From the NCBI GenBank assembly GCA_001805375.1, contig MHFY01000026.1, positions 1-6,327 on the forward strand: a DNA stretch of 6,327 nucleotides, read 5' to 3'. The position numbers and the translations under genes are program-made. Positions 1 to 6,327 of this stretch are shown one piece after another. Each line of letters begins with the position of its first letter. Position 1 is the first letter of the stretch. The notes under the pieces were generated by a model that was given only the letters and a program-made list of their open reading frames with translations, searched no databases and was not told the DNA's origin. Source of the DNA: Omnitrophica WOR_2 bacterium GWA2_47_8. Its GTDB lineage: Bacteria > Omnitrophota > Gorgyraeia > Zapsychrales > GWA2-47-8.

Positions 1-516
1 AAGAAGATCCATGAGCAAAAATTAAAATATGACAAAAGATTTGAGATCGTAAAACAGAATTGGCCGGATAAAAAGCAGCTGAGTGTCGAAGATATCATGA
101 ATGTCCTGCCGCACCGTTATCCTTTTTTACTGGTTGACCGTGTCATTGAGGTTGAACAAGGCAAAAGGGGTATAGGGATCAAGAACGTCACGATCAATGA
201 TAATTTTTTTCAAGGTCATTTTCCCTCCAAACCCGTTATGCCGGGGGTTATGATGATCGAGGCCATGGCCCAGACCGCGGGGATCGTTCTTTTGACGAAT
301 GAAGCGCATCGTGGTAAGTTAGCGTTGTTCATGTCAGCGGATAATATTAAATTCCGCAAGGTCGTACAGCCGGGCGATCAGCTTCTTTTGGACGTGGAGG
401 TTGTCAATGAAAAGTCACGTTTGGCCAAGATCCATGCCCAGGCTAAAGTAGGGGAGGATATCGTGGCGGAGGCGGACATGATTCTTTCTTTTACCGAAGC
501 TTCCTTTTTGGACTAA
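1..516 (+). CDS. fabZ: (3R)-hydroxyacyl-ACP dehydratase FabZ domain, probably the C-terminal half of an LpxC-FabZ fusion (5' end outside window)
   Basis: FabZ dehydrates (3R)-hydroxyacyl-ACP to trans-2-enoyl-ACP in cytoplasmic type II fatty acid synthesis. The hot-dog-fold signature is clear: LPHRYPFLLVDRV near the start, then GHFPSKPVMPGVMMIEAMAQ with the catalytic His (codon 217-219, window residue 73) and Glu (window residue 87). The first in-frame ATG is at 97, but it would remove the family's first helix (LSVEDI, encoded just upstream), has no clear ribosome binding site, and the frame stays open to base 1 with no ATG, GTG or TTG. The upstream residues are lysine-rich and charged, like a linker. 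Known LpxC-FabZ fusions place FabZ after the LpxC deacetylase in this way, and lpxA follows 21 bp downstream, so I infer such a fusion. The LpxC part itself is not visible. The alternative is a stand-alone FabZ starting at 97 or at a rare start codon. The dehydratase call is near certain; the fusion is likely. Confidence 0.93.
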   Translation, partial: KKIHEQKLKYDKRFEIVKQNWPDKKQLSVEDIMNVLPHRYPFLLVDRVIEVEQGKRGIGIKNVTINDNFFQGHFPSKPVMPGVMMIEAMAQTAGIVLLTNEAHRGKLALFMSADNIKFRKVVQPGDQLLLDVEVVNEKSRLAKIHAQAKVGEDIVAEADMILSFTEASFLD

Positions 517-537
517 AATACAGTAGAATATAAAATC

Positions 538-1323
538 ATGGAAGACCTAAATATCCATAAAACAGCCGTTGTCCATCCCAGCGCCAAGTTGTCTCCGGGC
601 GTCTCGATCGGGCCGTACTCTGTCGTCGATGGCGATGTGACGATCGGCGACGGTGTCCGTATCGGCAGCCATTGTGTGGTCACCGGCCAGACCACGATCG
701 GGAAAAATTGCAAGATCTTCAGCGGCGCTATCGTCGGAAGCCAGCCGCAGGATAAGAAATTCCGCGGAGATGAAAATGTGTTCTTGCGGATCGGTGAAAA
801 TAATGTCATCCGTGAGTATGTAACGATCAATCCGGGCACAGCGGATGGCGGCGGTAAAACCGTTATCGGGGATAATAATCTTATCATGGTTTATTCCCAC
901 ATTGCCCATGACTGCCTGGTCGGCAATAATTGTGTCCTGGCCAATGCCGCGGCCTTGGCGGGCCATGTCACGCTGGAAGATAACGCCGTTGTGGGAGGGT
1001 TGACAGGGATCCATCAATTTGTCCGTTTGGGACGGCTTTCCATCGTGGGCGGCTGTTCAAAGGTGGTGCAGGATATCCCGCCTTTTTCTACCTGCGACGG
1101 ACACCCGGCCAAAGTTTTCGGCATCAATTCCATCGGTCTTAAGCGCGCGAAATTTTCTCTCGAAACCGTCACCCGTATCAAAAAAGCTTTTAAGATCCTT
1201 TTCGGGTCGGGTTTAAGCAAAACCACAGCCATTGAACGCATCGAAAAAGAACTCGGGCCTTGCCCGGAAGTTGAACACCTTATCTTCTTTATCAAAATGT
1301 CTAAAAGAGGCGTTTGTAGCTAA
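538..1323 (+). CDS. lpxA: Acyl-ACP--UDP-N-acetylglucosamine O-acyltransferase LpxA
   Basis: Catalyses the first step of lipid A synthesis, transferring an (R)-3-hydroxyacyl chain from ACP to the 3-OH of UDP-GlcNAc in the cytoplasm. The protein has 261 residues (E. coli 262). Residues about 7-185 form hexapeptide repeats of a left-handed beta-helix (for example VSIGPY, VTIGDG, TTIGKN). The C-terminal helical part (about 195-261) contains the GLKRAKFS stretch. By alignment from memory to E. coli LpxA, the catalytic base is His124 in HIAHDC. Also kept are Lys74, His121, His143, His159 and Arg203. Gly172 lies at the hydrocarbon-ruler position (E. coli Gly173), which suggests a long acyl chain of about C14. 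The ATG at 538 gives the family's usual N-terminus. No good Shine-Dalgarno is seen in the AT-rich 21-bp gap, so translation may be coupled to the gene upstream. LpxD is excluded by the LpxA-type C-terminus and length. Confidence 0.97.
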   Translation: MEDLNIHKTAVVHPSAKLSPGVSIGPYSVVDGDVTIGDGVRIGSHCVVTGQTTIGKNCKIFSGAIVGSQPQDKKFRGDENVFLRIGENNVIREYVTINPGTADGGGKTVIGDNNLIMVYSHIAHDCLVGNNCVLANAAALAGHVTLEDNAVVGGLTGIHQFVRLGRLSIVGGCSKVVQDIPPFSTCDGHPAKVFGINSIGLKRAKFSLETVTRIKKAFKILFGSGLSKTTAIERIEKELGPCPEVEHLIFFIKMSKRGVCS

Positions 1324-1327
1324 CGAA

Positions 1328-2137
1328 ATGCCTATCGAAACCCTCGGTCTCATTGCCGGTAACGGCAAATTCCCCATCCTTTTTGCTAAGGCAGCCAAAG
1401 CAAAGAAAATCAGAGTTATTGCCGCAGGCGTCAAGGGCGACACCTCATGGCTTTTAAAGCCTTTTGTGGATAAGATCTCTGTTTTTCACGTCGGAGAGCT
1501 GCAGAAATTATTCAATTTTTTTAAGCAAGAGGGCGTGAAGGACGTTATCATGGCCGGCCAGGTCAATCCTAAAAATCTTTTTGACGACAGGGTCACGCTG
1601 GATAAAGAATTTCAAGAACTTTACACGGCCCTGCAAGACCGTAAGGCCGACACGATCTTCAGCGCGGTGGCTAACAAATTAAAAGAGAACAATATGGAAC
1701 TTTTGGATTCAACGCTGTTGCTCCGGGATTATATGGCCCCCAGAGGAACATTGACCAAACGCGGGCCCACATTAATTGAACTGGCTGATATCGAATTCGG
1801 GAAGAATATCGCCAAGGCCATGGGCTCTTTGGATGTGGGGCAGACCGTTGTGGTCAAGGAGAAGGCCATTGTCGCCATTGAAGCCATGGAAGGCACTGAC
1901 CAGGCCATTTTGCGCGGCGGCGGCATTGCTCAAAAAGGGGCCGTTGTCGTTAAGGTAAGTAAGCCTCAGCAGGATTTCCGTTTTGACGTCCCGGTCGTGG
2001 GGCCTAAAACCATCCAGACCATGCAGAAAGCCAGGTGCAGCTGCCTGGCCGTTGAAGCAGGAAAGACCCTGATCATTGACCGCGACAGTTTTATTAATCT
2101 CGCCAATAAAGCGGATATTTGTATCGTCGCCGCTTAA
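1328..2137 (+). CDS. lpxI: UDP-2,3-diacylglucosamine pyrophosphatase LpxI (DUF1009 family)
   Basis: LpxI hydrolyses UDP-2,3-diacylglucosamine to lipid X and UMP, standing in for the unrelated LpxH of enterobacteria. The 269-residue length fits the family. The N-terminal domain (about 1-130) opens with LGLIAGNGKFP (6-16) and has MAGQV (75-79). The C-terminal catalytic domain (about 135-269) carries LDVGQTVVVKE, EGTD (188-191), RFDVPVVG (218-225) and LIIDRDSF. Asp220 in the RFDVPVVG segment is a candidate for the essential aspartate known in Caulobacter LpxI, though I cannot confirm the alignment. The frame is open further upstream to an ATG at 1232, but that start would overlap lpxA by 92 bp and add 32 residues before the conserved LGLIAG start. 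The ATG at 1328, 4 bp after the lpxA stop, is much better. The nearest purine-rich stretch (AAAAGAGG, 1303-1310) is too far for an ideal ribosome binding site, so coupling to lpxA is likely. It is the last gene of the block; a convergent gene follows. Confidence 0.94.
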   Translation: MPIETLGLIAGNGKFPILFAKAAKAKKIRVIAAGVKGDTSWLLKPFVDKISVFHVGELQKLFNFFKQEGVKDVIMAGQVNPKNLFDDRVTLDKEFQELYTALQDRKADTIFSAVANKLKENNMELLDSTLLLRDYMAPRGTLTKRGPTLIELADIEFGKNIAKAMGSLDVGQTVVVKEKAIVAIEAMEGTDQAILRGGGIAQKGAVVVKVSKPQQDFRFDVPVVGPKTIQTMQKARCSCLAVEAGKTLIIDRDSFINLANKADICIVAA

Positions 2138-2145
2138 ACAGATCT

Positions 2146-2163
2146 ATTTTTTATTTAAAAAAT
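2146..2163. terminator. AT-only hairpin between convergent genes, weak bidirectional terminator candidate
   Basis: The 53-bp gap between the lpxI stop and the end of the convergent membrane-protein gene contains a 7-bp perfect inverted repeat, ATTTTTT (2146-2152) and AAAAAAT (2157-2163), around a 4-base loop. It is symmetrical, so it could serve both strands. The stem has no G-C pair and is unlikely to be stable alone. A second, weaker repeat (CAGAA at 2179-2183, TTCTG at 2195-2199) lies next to it and overlaps the end of the - strand gene. No classical GC-rich stem with a T-run was found here. Confidence 0.25.
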
Positions 2164-2190
2164 TTCGAAGAAGTCCCGCAGAATAGTGAT

Positions 2191-4668
2191 TTATTTCTGT
2201 GATAGGCTGTCGGCTAAATATTTAAATGCGATCACCGCCAGGATATAGATGACAGAGGCGAGCATGAGGACAAAATTGAAACCGAAGAACTGAGCGAGCG
2301 TGATCGCCAGCATTGATCCTAGAACGCTGAATCCGCAGTTTATTCCCCACGCCCAAGCGATAGTATCCTGATACTTTTTTCCTGTTAAGATCAGCCCGGA
2401 TGGAAAAAATACCCCCAAGCAAATACCGATGGGTAAGAGGATCACAGATGCAAGAATGATCCGGACCGGCAGCGGGAATGCCATCCCTCCCCCGATGATG
2501 GCCGGGCCCAGCCATTGTAAGATCATTAAAAAGATAAGAAGAGCGGCGCCGGCAACAGCCACCGTGCGCTTTTTGTCCTTAAATAATTCTTGCCAGTCAT
2601 TGAGAAGAAAACTACCGATCCCGGTCGCCATCAACAGAACGGCTAAGGTGATGGCGATAGAATTAATGGGGCTTCCTAAAAGCAAAGTGAATCTTTGCAT
2701 TAAAGAAATTTCGATCAGCATAAATCCGAAGCCCAGACAGCTAAAATAGAGTATGAAGGGAAATGTCGTCCTGGCCGGGAGGCCCGCCAAAGACGATCTT
2801 TTGTAAAAAAAGAGAGGCAAAATAATAAATAGAACAATAAAGACAATGGCCTCGATCAGGACCAACGCCTGGGTCAGGAAAACAACTGTCCCTAAATGCT
2901 GTGTAAAGGTCGGCTGGCCGGAAAAGAGGTCCTTCCATCGAGAGTCTTTGTAAAAAAAGGGTTTGTCATCCGTTACTACGGAAACATCGTAAGGGTATTC
3001 CTTTTCAAAGAATTCTAATGATTTGTCTTTGAATTTTTTTGCGTAAAGATCAAAGTAGGTGCGTTCTGGTTCTACTGTCCCTGATGTGAAGCTGGGATAC
3101 AGTATCGTTGTATCATTTCTTTCTAAATAAACATTTATCGTTCTCCTTTCTTGAATGGAGAACGGGCTTTTTTTGATCAGCGTCACAGACTGCCCCCGGT
3201 GATTCCCCACGATGACATGGTCCCAGGGGGTTGCCACCCCTGTCGCCGTTAAGCTCTCAAGAGCGATGGCGAACAATCTTAAGTCTTCCCGGGGGTATTG
3301 GGGGAACGCCCACCGAAGAATGATGACCATCCCGTCATTCTGTAATATGTTCAAATAGTCGATGAAGGCCTCTTTCGTGTACAAATAACTTTCAGCATAG
3401 GTGTAGGCGCCGATGGATAATCCTGTAAAGGAATCAACAAGCCCCAGGACAATGAGATCGAATTCTTTAGGTTTTAATGTCTTTACTAAGTGCCGGCCGT
3501 CCACGTTCAGGATCCTTGTGTTGCCTTTGGTATAAACCCTTCCGGAATAATCATAGAGCCGGCCGCCGGGAGACAGCTCTTGATGTGTCCCGGGGTTGAT
3601 TTCCGCCCCGATAATTTCTTTGGCATTGTGGGTTTGCGCGATAAAAAGGTCCACCCCTCCGCCCGCACCGATCACCACAACTTTCGGTTCTTTCAGTAGG
3701 AGGTAAGGTGTCTCGCGTACTTGGCTGAATAATTGAACTTGAGACCCATGCTCAGTCAGTCCTTCGGGGGATAATTTAAAGACAGGGGTGCTGGAGAGAA
3801 GATCCGCGGACACAGCTAAGGCTTCCGGGCGCGGGTGGAGATCGATCTCAAAGAAATTATTGGTATCGACGTGCAATTGTTCTATGACTTCTTTGTTAAG
3901 GAAGCGGAAAATGTCTGTCCGCCCCAGGGCGCTCCAGCTCGAAATAAGTGTTTCGTAGGATCGCTTGTTAAATTTGTTTTCGTCATACCTTGCGGGAAAC
4001 CATGCCCACTCTTTTGCAGGGTCGATCTTATAATCTTTGATCTCGGGTATGAAAAAGGAGGAAAATGCGCAGAGGGAAAAGATCAAAATAAGAACGGATG
4101 CCTTTATCCTGGGGAAATACAGCCATAAGGATAAAAATAGAACAATAAGAGCTATCAAAATGATGGATCGAAAGACCCCCAGGGCCATAATGAGAAAAGA
4201 AAAGAGGCCAGCCCCGATCCCCGCGCCTAAAAGATCAAAAAAGTACAGCCGGTGGCCTTCCGTTATATTTGTAGAGAACAGATAGGTCACGATAAAGCCG
4301 ACAAAAAGGAACGGGACCATGATGATCGAGTAGGAGATCAGCAAAAAAACGATCGATTGTACCGTGAAAATATTAAGGATGTAAGTGACCCCCACGGGGA
4401 AATAGATCAAGGCAACAGTGCTTAAGAGGCATGTTATTGCGAAGAGGCTTAAGCTCAATGCGAGCACTTTATTCTTGCCAAATCGTCCAATCACCCTTGA
4501 AAAGATGAGGTAAAAATTAGCGCCTATGCCGTAACCTAAAATAGCAAAGGGGATGATGACGTAGACAATGTGATTCCAGGTCTTCAGGCTTAAGATCCTG
4601 GTGAAAAACAACTCAAGCGCGATGCACGCAAAAGAAATGATAAAGTTAATGAAGTAATTCGTAATCAT
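2191..4668 (-). CDS. Polytopic membrane protein with a central spermidine-synthase-like SAM-binding domain, function unknown
   Basis: This 825-residue protein has three parts. Residues 1-208 hold about seven hydrophobic segments (roughly 4-23, 32-56, 67-90, 104-131, 142-162, 165-185, 188-208). Residues 209-595 are mostly soluble, and residues 597-816 hold about seven more segments. The soluble part includes a Rossmann fold of the spermidine synthase/methyltransferase type: VVVIGAGGGVD (330-340), the acidic ribose contact Glu356 in GAEINP, DGR at 390-392, and FDLIVLGLVDSF (403-414). A TDDKPFFY motif (566-573) follows. The DSxDP-like signature of true aminopropyltransferases is replaced by GLVDSF, so polyamine synthesis is doubtful. 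The tail motif LGFGFMLIEISLMQRF (645-660) and the N-terminal LELFFTRILS (18-27) recur, from memory, in uncharacterised membrane proteins annotated spermidine synthase-like. It lies in the cytoplasmic membrane, convergent with lpxI and divergent from lysS, so it is probably transcribed alone. The Shine-Dalgarno is poor: AGGA lies about 17 bases before the ATG. Domain call strong; substrate unknown. Confidence 0.88.
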   Translation of the reverse strand: MITNYFINFIISFACIALELFFTRILSLKTWNHIVYVIIPFAILGYGIGANFYLIFSRVIGRFGKNKVLALSLSLFAITCLLSTVALIYFPVGVTYILNIFTVQSIVFLLISYSIIMVPFLFVGFIVTYLFSTNITEGHRLYFFDLLGAGIGAGLFSFLIMALGVFRSIILIALIVLFLSLWLYFPRIKASVLILIFSLCAFSSFFIPEIKDYKIDPAKEWAWFPARYDENKFNKRSYETLISSWSALGRTDIFRFLNKEVIEQLHVDTNNFFEIDLHPRPEALAVSADLLSSTPVFKLSPEGLTEHGSQVQLFSQVRETPYLLLKEPKVVVIGAGGGVDLFIAQTHNAKEIIGAEINPGTHQELSPGGRLYDYSGRVYTKGNTRILNVDGRHLVKTLKPKEFDLIVLGLVDSFTGLSIGAYTYAESYLYTKEAFIDYLNILQNDGMVIILRWAFPQYPREDLRLFAIALESLTATGVATPWDHVIVGNHRGQSVTLIKKSPFSIQERRTINVYLERNDTTILYPSFTSGTVEPERTYFDLYAKKFKDKSLEFFEKEYPYDVSVVTDDKPFFYKDSRWKDLFSGQPTFTQHLGTVVFLTQALVLIEAIVFIVLFIILPLFFYKRSSLAGLPARTTFPFILYFSCLGFGFMLIEISLMQRFTLLLGSPINSIAITLAVLLMATGIGSFLLNDWQELFKDKKRTVAVAGAALLIFLMILQWLGPAIIGGGMAFPLPVRIILASVILLPIGICLGVFFPSGLILTGKKYQDTIAWAWGINCGFSVLGSMLAITLAQFFGFNFVLMLASVIYILAVIAFKYLADSLSQK

Positions 4669-4723
4669 AGTTTTAGATCGCGATATCCTGAAAGAGAAAG
4701 TCTACTCGCAAAATTGGAAATCC

Positions 4724-4753
4724 AGTATAGCAAGGCTAAGCTGATAATGGCAA
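4724..4753 (-). promoter_or_regulatory. Candidate sigma-70-type promoter for the membrane-protein gene
   Basis: On the - strand, TTGCCA (4753-4748) and TATACT (4729-4724) are separated by 18 bp. Each hexamer matches the consensus at five of six positions. Transcription would start near 4717, leaving a leader of roughly 50 bases before the ATG at 4668. The place and direction fit, but such matches also occur by chance in AT-rich gaps. Confidence 0.45.
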
Positions 4754-4799
4754 GGAGATTTTGATGCCCAGATAGGGAGCCACCCTCTAACTCTTTTGT

Positions 4800-4828
4800 T
4801 TGACATGGTTTTCCTTTTTCTATATAAT
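4800..4828 (+). promoter_or_regulatory. Consensus sigma-70-type promoter upstream of lysS
   Basis: TTGACA (4800-4805) and TATAAT (4823-4828) match the -35 and -10 consensus exactly, with the optimal 17-bp spacer. The start point should lie near 4835, giving a leader of about 38 bases before the lysS ATG. That leader is AT-rich and too short for a T-box or other known riboswitch. It implies strong, probably constitutive expression of lysS by the housekeeping sigma factor. Confidence 0.85.
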
Positions 4829-4862
4829 CTGTATATTAATTAAGATAAATATTATTAATACT

Positions 4863-4867
4863 TAGGA
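4863..4867 (+). promoter_or_regulatory. Shine-Dalgarno for lysS
   Basis: TAGGA at 4863-4867 ends five bases before the ATG at 4873, a suitable spacing. It is the only well-placed Shine-Dalgarno among the gene starts visible here and supports the chosen lysS start. Confidence 0.65.
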
Positions 4868-4872
4868 TATTA

Positions 4873-6315
4873 ATGGAAGTCGCTGAAATTAAAAAAGTTA
4901 GGCTAGAAAAGCTTGAGCAGCTTAAGGCCAAAGGAGTGTCGCCATATGGCGGTAAATACACTCTATCCGGTCCCATCAAGGAAACCCTCGATGGCTTCGC
5001 CGAAGGCAAAGAAGTCTCTTTAGCCGGCCGTATCGTGGCTAACCGCGCCCATGGAAAGGTTCACTTTGTGGATATTTTGGACCAATCGGGCCGGATCCAG
5101 CTTTTTATCAAGATCGACAATGTGACCCCGGTGCTTTTTGAGATCGTGGAACAGCTGGACATCGGTGATGTGATCGGTGTTTCGGGCGCGCTTTTTATCA
5201 CCAAAACCGGCCAGCAAAGTGTGCGCGTGTCGGACCTGAAGGTGCTTTCCAAATCGCTCATGACCCTGCCGGAAAAGTGGCATGGGTTAAAGGATGTGGA
5301 ACTGCGTTACCGCCAGCGTTATGTGGATTTGATCGCTAACCCTCAGGTGCGTGAGGTCTTTTTAAAAAGAAGCAAGATCATAAGCTTGATCAGGAATTTT
5401 CTGGACAAACAAGGGTTTATGGAAGTTGAAACGCCGATGCTTCAGCCCATGGCCGGCGGCGCGCGCGGGCGTCCCTTTAAAAGCAAGCACAACGCGTATG
5501 ATCTGGACGTATTTTTACGCATCGCGCCGGAGTTGTATCTAAAGCGGCTTCTCGTCGGCGGTTTCGAGCGGGTGTATGAGATCAACCGCAACTTCAGGAA
5601 TGAAGGGGTTTCAACGCGGCATAATCCGGAATTTACCATGCTTGAGGTCTATCAGGCGTACGGGGATTATGAGGACATGATGAAGTTATGCGAGGATTCG
5701 ATCAGCAGCTTGGCCAAGGAGATCACCGGTTCTTATAAAGTTCCTTATCAGGGAAAGACGATCGATTTTACACCGCCCTGGCCGCGGAAATCGTTCGCCG
5801 CTATCGTAAAACAGAAATTTGATATCAACCCGGAAGACAACGCTGATATGATGCTTAAAAAAGTGAAGGCTAAAAAGGGCGCGAATGTGAAGATCGATAA
5901 ATTGACCCGTTCCGGTGTCATGAAGATCGTCGAAGAAATATTCGAGGAAGAGATGATGGAAAACCCGATCTTTGTGGTTGATTATTTTACCTTTTTGTCG
6001 CCTTTGGCGAAAACCCTGCCGTCCAATCCGCATTTAAGCCAGCGGTTTGAGCTGTTTGTGGCGGGGATGGAGATCGGCAACGCCTACAGCGAGCTGAATG
6101 ACCCTGTTGAGCAGCGGCAGAGATTGCAGGAAGATCTGGAGGACGATGTCGAGACCGGGAACAGGGAATTGGACGAAGATTTCTTGCACGCCCTGGAATA
6201 CGGGATGCCTCCGGCGGGAGGGTTGGGGATCGGCATTGACCGGCTGGTCATGCTTTTGACCGATTCTCCGTCGATCCGCGATGTGATCTTGTTCCCTTTG
6301 TTAAAACCAGTTTAA
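4873..6315 (+). CDS. lysS: Lysyl-tRNA synthetase, class II
   Basis: Charges tRNA-Lys with lysine in the cytoplasm at the cost of ATP. The 480 residues are slightly shorter than E. coli LysRS (505), mainly through a shorter N-terminal helix region. An OB-fold anticodon-binding domain spans about 48-125. The class II core follows: motif 1 around 172-190 (GFMEVETPML), motif 2 with FRNEG (241-245) and RHNPEFTMLE (249-258), and motif 3 GLGIGIDR (450-457). Lysine and ATP contacts known from E. coli LysU are kept by my alignment: Gly196, Glu220, Arg242, Arg249, Glu258, Tyr260, Asn403, Glu407 and Arg457. Several segments differ from the usual bacterial wording: GGARGRPF (195-202), SKHNAYD (204-210, usually THHNALD), DYFTFLSPLAK (370-380, usually DYPxExSPLAK) and AGME (397-400, usually GGRE). 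The catalytic residues are intact, so I read these as lineage variation rather than loss of function. It has its own promoter and ribosome binding site. Only 12 bases follow its stop. Confidence 0.96.
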   Translation: MEVAEIKKVRLEKLEQLKAKGVSPYGGKYTLSGPIKETLDGFAEGKEVSLAGRIVANRAHGKVHFVDILDQSGRIQLFIKIDNVTPVLFEIVEQLDIGDVIGVSGALFITKTGQQSVRVSDLKVLSKSLMTLPEKWHGLKDVELRYRQRYVDLIANPQVREVFLKRSKIISLIRNFLDKQGFMEVETPMLQPMAGGARGRPFKSKHNAYDLDVFLRIAPELYLKRLLVGGFERVYEINRNFRNEGVSTRHNPEFTMLEVYQAYGDYEDMMKLCEDSISSLAKEITGSYKVPYQGKTIDFTPPWPRKSFAAIVKQKFDINPEDNADMMLKKVKAKKGANVKIDKLTRSGVMKIVEEIFEEEMMENPIFVVDYFTFLSPLAKTLPSNPHLSQRFELFVAGMEIGNAYSELNDPVEQRQRLQEDLEDDVETGNRELDEDFLHALEYGMPPAGGLGIGIDRLVMLLTDSPSIRDVILFPLLKPV

Positions 6316-6327
6316 GAAAAGTGTCAA

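Noticed and set aside
547..1017. A 156-residue open frame antisense to lpxA
   Set aside because: It lies wholly opposite a well-supported gene and shows no recognisable domain. Its Asp- and Ile-rich content mirrors the GATC-rich codons of the lpxA repeats.
1232..1327. An upstream extension of the lpxI frame starting at an ATG at 1232
   Set aside because: It would overlap the lpxA 3' end by 92 bp and add 32 residues before the conserved LpxI N-terminus. The ATG at 1328 fits the family length.
3835..4285. Two overlapping + strand open frames opposite the membrane-protein gene
   Set aside because: They have no family signature and no good ribosome binding site, and lie inside a continuous 825-residue coding frame on the other strand.
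2191..4668. Calling the large - strand protein a spermidine synthase (speE)
   Set aside because: The SAM-binding fold is present, but the aminopropyltransferase active-site signature is not seen and large membrane regions flank the domain.
4774..4786. A hairpin AGGG-AGCCA-CCCT followed by T-rich sequence as a terminator
   Set aside because: The stem is only 4 bp and no + strand gene upstream would need termination there. At most it is a weak operator candidate.
4829..4872. A T-box or lysine riboswitch leader for lysS
   Set aside because: The predicted leader is only about 38 bases of AT-rich sequence, far too short for either element.
5686..6033. A 115-residue open frame antisense to lysS
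   Set aside because: It is a mirror of the conserved lysS codons with no independent support.

Overview
The window carries bacterial housekeeping and cell-envelope genes, with no mobile element, CRISPR array, tRNA or rRNA visible. It points to a Gram-negative (diderm) bacterium that makes lipid A. Left to right there are three co-directional lipid A genes on the + strand (1-2137), one large membrane-protein gene on the - strand (2191-4668), and a lysyl-tRNA synthetase gene on the + strand (4873-6315).

The lipid A block starts with a FabZ domain whose reading frame is open to the left edge and has no ATG, GTG or TTG upstream of a point inside the FabZ fold. The simplest explanation is the C-terminal half of an LpxC-FabZ fusion, known from Bacteroidota, Chlorobi and several PVC/Omnitrophota-type lineages. 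Then come lpxA after 21 bp and lpxI after 4 bp. LpxC, LpxA and LpxI are early steps from UDP-GlcNAc to lipid X. FabZ draws on the same 3-hydroxyacyl-ACP pool that LpxA uses, so the block links the branch point between fatty acid elongation and lipid A. LpxI takes the place of LpxH. lpxD and lpxB are not in the window.

The - strand gene encodes an 825-residue protein with about seven membrane segments, a central spermidine-synthase-like (SAM-binding Rossmann) domain, and about seven more membrane segments. Its SAM-site motifs look intact, but the aminopropyltransferase active-site signature is not seen, so its reaction is unknown. It is the least understood gene here.

The 204-bp divergent gap (4669-4872) holds a perfect consensus sigma-70-type promoter (TTGACA, 17 bp, TATAAT) aimed at lysS, and a weaker promoter candidate aimed at the membrane-protein gene. 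This promoter type argues against Bacteroidota, whose main promoters differ, and with the fusion and LpxI it makes an Omnitrophota or related PVC-like genome my best guess. That assignment is inference, not proof.
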